Shown: positions 5,850 to 7,788 of the stretch, in pieces | Numbering within the stretch: position 1 is the stretch's first letter | Layout: every line of letters begins with the position of its first letter | DNA from: Candidatus Fermentibacterales bacterium | Lineage (GTDB): Bacteria; Fermentibacterota; Fermentibacteria; Fermentibacterales; JAFGKQ01 | Length of the DNA stretch: 7,788 bases | Direction: 5' to 3' | Assembly: GCA_016928495.1 (NCBI GenBank) | Contig: JAFGKQ010000047.1 | Location: forward strand, 1 to 7,788 | The notes under the pieces: model-generated | Told to the model about the DNA's origin: nothing | The model's input: the letters and a program-made list of their open reading frames with translations, nothing else | Database searches by the model: none | Position numbers and translations under genes: made by a program

Positions 5850-6335
5850 ATGGGCAAGAGGTGTGTGGCAGCGCTCGCTCTCTGCCTCGTGCTGGGCCTG
5901 GCCGGCCCGGCAACGGGCACCGACCCCGAGGACCTGAGTCCTACCTTCATCATCACGGTCGGGGAGGAGACCTGGGAGCTGAGCGGAAGAGTAGTGGTGG
6001 CGGGTGGCCAGACGATGATAATGGGGCTTCCCGACGGATATGGCGAGGAAGGCCCCGTCACCATAGTCATCCAGGGCGATCCCTCGGTCGGGTTCACGAC
6101 CACCTACGGCAGCTCGGTCAGCCAGATCATGATAGGTGGGATGCTCTACGTGGCCAACAGGAACACGGTGGAGCAGGGCACCGAGCTGCTCGTGACCTTC
6201 GGCGAGCTGGTCAACGGCTGGTCGGGGACCTTCGAGGGGGCGGCCATCTACGCGGAGCCCGGCGCGCTGGGCCCGAGCCTGATCGAGTTCCAGGGCTCCT
6301 TCGACATCCCGCAGGAGAGCGTCACCCAGTACTGA
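5850..6335 (+). CDS. Small secreted protein of unknown function
   Basis: A 161-residue protein with a clear Sec signal peptide: basic MGKR, then a hydrophobic core AALALCLVLGLAG, with likely cleavage after the PATG segment (about residue 23). The mature part is acidic and beta-rich, with alternating strands such as FIITVGEETWELSGRVVVAG and TIVIQG, and no motif I recognise. The codon bias matches neighbouring genes and the frame is uninterrupted. I chose ATG 5850 because the signal peptide starts there. Extension to an upstream ATG at 5781 would add 23 residues without secretion features and would overlap the predicted promoter. The ribosome site is poor (GAAAAG only). It is probably periplasmic or surface-exposed and monocistronic. 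Confidence 0.75.
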   Translation: MGKRCVAALALCLVLGLAGPATGTDPEDLSPTFIITVGEETWELSGRVVVAGGQTMIMGLPDGYGEEGPVTIVIQGDPSVGFTTTYGSSVSQIMIGGMLYVANRNTVEQGTELLVTFGELVNGWSGTFEGAAIYAEPGALGPSLIEFQGSFDIPQESVTQY

Positions 6336-6343
6336 GAGCCGGA

Positions 6344-6396
6344 CGTCCCGCAGGACGGAGACGGGACAGCGCCGAAGGGAACCGGGAACCTTCCGG
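6344..6396 (+). terminator. Weak hairpins after the small secreted protein
   Basis: Two modest hairpins follow the stop at 6335: CGTCC-CGCA-GGACG (6344-6357), or alternatively GTCCCG with CGGGAC (6345-6350 and 6362-6367), and then CCGAAGG with CCTTCCGG (6372-6396, one bulge). Neither is followed by a T run. The remaining bases to 6484 hold only another small GGGGA/TCCCC hairpin (6431-6446) and no gene that I can see. Confidence 0.25.
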
Positions 6397-6484
6397 GACT
6401 GATCGTTGTATTCGCCTATGGGGGCTGACAGGGGAGCACGTTCCCCGTGGGGCAGGCAGTTCGCGTCACCAGGAGGTGATGGAG

Positions 6485-6946
6485 ATGTCTGCTGGTCGTC
6501 AGGTCAGAGGTCCCGCTGGCGGGATGCCCGCCCTGATCTGGCTCTTCGCTGTGTCCATGCTGGTTTCGGGCTGCAGCACGATGGCCGTGTACGGGTTCGT
6601 CTGCGAGAGGCAGGGCGCGCACGGAGTCCCGGTGTCGGGATGCGAGGTAACGGTCTACAGGGACCACGGAGACAGGCTGTCAGTGGCCGGCAGCGCCGTG
6701 TCGGAGCAGGACGGGTACTACCTGTTCGAGGTCATCAGCCCCGGCTACTACGCCATATGCTGCAGCCGCCCGCAGGCGGAGGACACATGGGTCCTGGTCA
6801 GGCTGAGGCCCACGACGGACCCGGTGCGGCTGGACCTTCCCGTCGCGGAGAACACCGCCGGCATGGCCATGGTGGACTACACTGAGCGCTACATGAGGTG
6901 GTGGCAGTCCGACCTGGAGGTTCCTCTGGCGAGGCTGGAGCGCTAA
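6485..6946 (+). CDS. Lipoprotein with carboxypeptidase-regulatory-like domain
   Basis: A 153-residue protein. A near-ideal ribosome site, AGGAGGTGA (6471-6479), places the start at ATG 6485; an ATG at 6479 is in frame but overlaps that site. The N-terminus has Arg5 and Arg8, a hydrophobic stretch (ALIWLFAVSMLV) and a lipobox VSGC with Cys30, predicting a lipid-anchored protein. The mature region VYGFVCERQG, then GVPVSGCEVTVYRD, then SEQDGYYLFEVISPGYY follows the strand order of carboxypeptidase-regulatory/transthyretin-like beta domains, often found in envelope proteins. The C-terminal part (DYTERYMRWW then LARLER) looks helical. Several cysteines (CER, GCEV, CC) could form disulfides. Function beyond a structural or binding role is unknown. 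Confidence 0.82.
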   Translation: MSAGRQVRGPAGGMPALIWLFAVSMLVSGCSTMAVYGFVCERQGAHGVPVSGCEVTVYRDHGDRLSVAGSAVSEQDGYYLFEVISPGYYAICCSRPQAEDTWVLVRLRPTTDPVRLDLPVAENTAGMAMVDYTERYMRWWQSDLEVPLARLER

Positions 6947-6955
6947 CGGCCGGAG

Positions 6956-6980
6956 AGACCCCGCTTCTGTACGCGGTCTT
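6956..6980 (+). terminator. Probable terminator after the lipoprotein gene
   Basis: A 7-bp stem formed by AGA-CC-CCGC and GCGGTCT (two unpaired C) with an 8-base loop starts 10 bp after the stop at 6946. A pyrimidine-rich tract, TTCCTCTCTTCCT, follows. It resembles an intrinsic terminator with an imperfect U tract. Confidence 0.4.
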
Positions 6981-7054
6981 CCTCTCTTCCTATTGAATCA
7001 CCGCAGGAAACACGCGCAGGCAGTGATCGGCAATCGGGCCTGAGGGGAAGCACA

Positions 7055-7609
7055 ATGAAGGTATTCCGCTACCTTGGCTCCACGGCATTCGCCGTCGGGC
7101 TGTTCGTCGTGGTGTTCATCGCCGTTCCCTGGCACATGTCGCAGGAGGAGCCCGCGCCTCCCTGGTGGGTGGCAACCGCGGTCTTCTGCGTGCTCGGCGG
7201 CATTCTCCTGGTCCTGGTCACGGTCGCCATCGAGATGGCCCTGCGGAAGAAGCCCGATCTGGAGCCCGCGGCGGAGGAGCCGGGGCGGGAGCCCGTGCTC
7301 CTCACCAACGCCATGACTCTGCCGAAGGGCAAGGTCAGAGAGGTACTGGGACTGGTGCAGGGGCAGACCGTCTACGCGATATGGCTGGGCAAGGACCTGG
7401 CCTCGATCATCCGGCTGGTGCTGGGCGGAGAGCTTACCGAGTACACCGAGATGATGGCCAGGGCGCGGCGTGTGGCTACCCAACGGATGACCGCGAACGC
7501 GAGGAGGATGGGCGCCGATGCCGTCATAAACGTCCGCTACATGACGACCAGCGTGATAGCCAGCGCCGCCGAGATAGTCGCCTACGGAACTGCGGTGAAG
7601 CTCAAGTAG
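7055..7609 (+). CDS. Membrane-anchored YbjQ/UPF0145-family protein
   Basis: A 184-residue protein. Two transmembrane helices lie at about 9-26 and 37-63, separated by a short Pro/Glu loop and followed by basic residues RKK that suggest a cytoplasmic C-terminal part. Residues about 80-184 match the YbjQ family (often called a heavy-metal-binding domain): TLPKGKVREVLGLVQGQTVY, GGELTEYTEMM, then ARRMGADAVINVRY and a final YGTAVKL. In stand-alone family members this domain forms a ring-shaped pentamer; its true function is not established. The ATG at 7055 follows GAGGGGAAG at good spacing. It ends 6 bp from the convergent TPR gene. The N-terminal membrane part is an addition to the usual ~105-residue family length. 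Confidence 0.88.
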   Translation: MKVFRYLGSTAFAVGLFVVVFIAVPWHMSQEEPAPPWWVATAVFCVLGGILLVLVTVAIEMALRKKPDLEPAAEEPGREPVLLTNAMTLPKGKVREVLGLVQGQTVYAIWLGKDLASIIRLVLGGELTEYTEMMARARRVATQRMTANARRMGADAVINVRYMTTSVIASAAEIVAYGTAVKLK

Positions 7610-7615
7610 GCCGGC

Positions 7616-7788
7616 TCACTCCCGGTAGCCGTACTCCAGGGCCCTCGCGTAGTCCTCTTCCGCGCTCTCCAGGTCTCCGATGGCCTCTTCGGCTCGTGAC
7701 CGTTCAGCGTATGCCTCCGCGAAGCCACTATCGAGCGAGATGGCACGGGAGAAGTCCTCGATTGCCTCCTCGTAGCGCTCCATGAGAC
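7616..7788 (-). CDS. TPR-repeat protein, C-terminal end (5' partial)
   Basis: The minus frame is open from the window edge to the TGA at 7618-7616. It contains RYEEAIEDFSRAISLD, then FAEAYAERSRAEEAIGDLE and EEDYARALEYG, which are one full tetratricopeptide repeat and part of a second with the usual A, Y, G and A positions. TPRs form helical scaffolds for protein-protein contact. The start and the rest of the repeats are beyond the window; the ATG at 7783 lies inside a repeat and is not the start. It is convergent with the YbjQ-like gene. Confidence 0.82.
   Translation of the reverse strand, partial: LMERYEEAIEDFSRAISLDSGFAEAYAERSRAEEAIGDLESAEEDYARALEYGYRE

Noticed and set aside
5861-6484. 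Upstream extension of the lipoprotein frame through the previous gene
   Set aside because: This open frame overlaps the small secreted protein out of phase with an Arg/Gly-rich product. The strong ribosome site and lipobox fix the start at 6485.

Overview
This window comes from a GC-rich bacterial genome. The genes use AGG and ATA codons freely and have GGAGG-type ribosome sites. Two genes carry lipoprotein signals and others carry secretion or membrane signals, so the host is probably a diderm (Gram-negative) bacterium. The mix of VIT/VWA, RCC1-propeller and regulatory-like envelope genes, each in its own transcription unit, would fit an FCB-group or deltaproteobacteria-like lineage, but this is a loose inference and no marker gene is present. 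There are no tRNA, rRNA, CRISPR, transposase or integrase genes.

Layout: (1) 1-2259 (+), the 3' part of a large VIT-VWA surface protein with a TonB/AgmX-like C-terminal domain. (2) 2281-2320, a very strong bidirectional hairpin terminator. (3) 2375-3000 (-), a complete vapBC toxin-antitoxin operon with a palindromic operator at 3016-3044. (4) 3101-4363 (-), a secreted beta-propeller-like protein of unknown function. (5) 4364-4748, a gene-poor stretch holding two apparent remnants of vapC-like PIN toxins. (6) 4749-5669 (-), a seven-bladed RCC1-repeat lipoprotein. (7) 5850-6335 (+), a small secreted protein. (8) 6485-6946 (+), a lipoprotein with a carboxypeptidase-regulatory-like beta domain. 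(9) 7055-7609 (+), a membrane-anchored YbjQ-family protein. (10) 7616-7788 (-), the 3' end of a TPR protein running out of the window.

The genes look like independent envelope or surface proteins rather than one pathway. The most striking structure is around the toxin-antitoxin operon. A 22-bp exact direct repeat (2252-2273 and 3100-3121) brackets the vapBC cassette, and each copy contains the stop codon of a neighbouring gene (VIT-VWA on the left, the propeller protein on the right). Collapsing the repeat to one copy would leave two convergent genes overlapping by a few bases, so the cassette looks like a clean insertion that duplicated its target and spared both neighbours. Together with the vapC fragments at 4471-4578 and 4650-4715, this suggests a site where toxin-antitoxin modules arrive and decay between convergent or tandem envelope genes.
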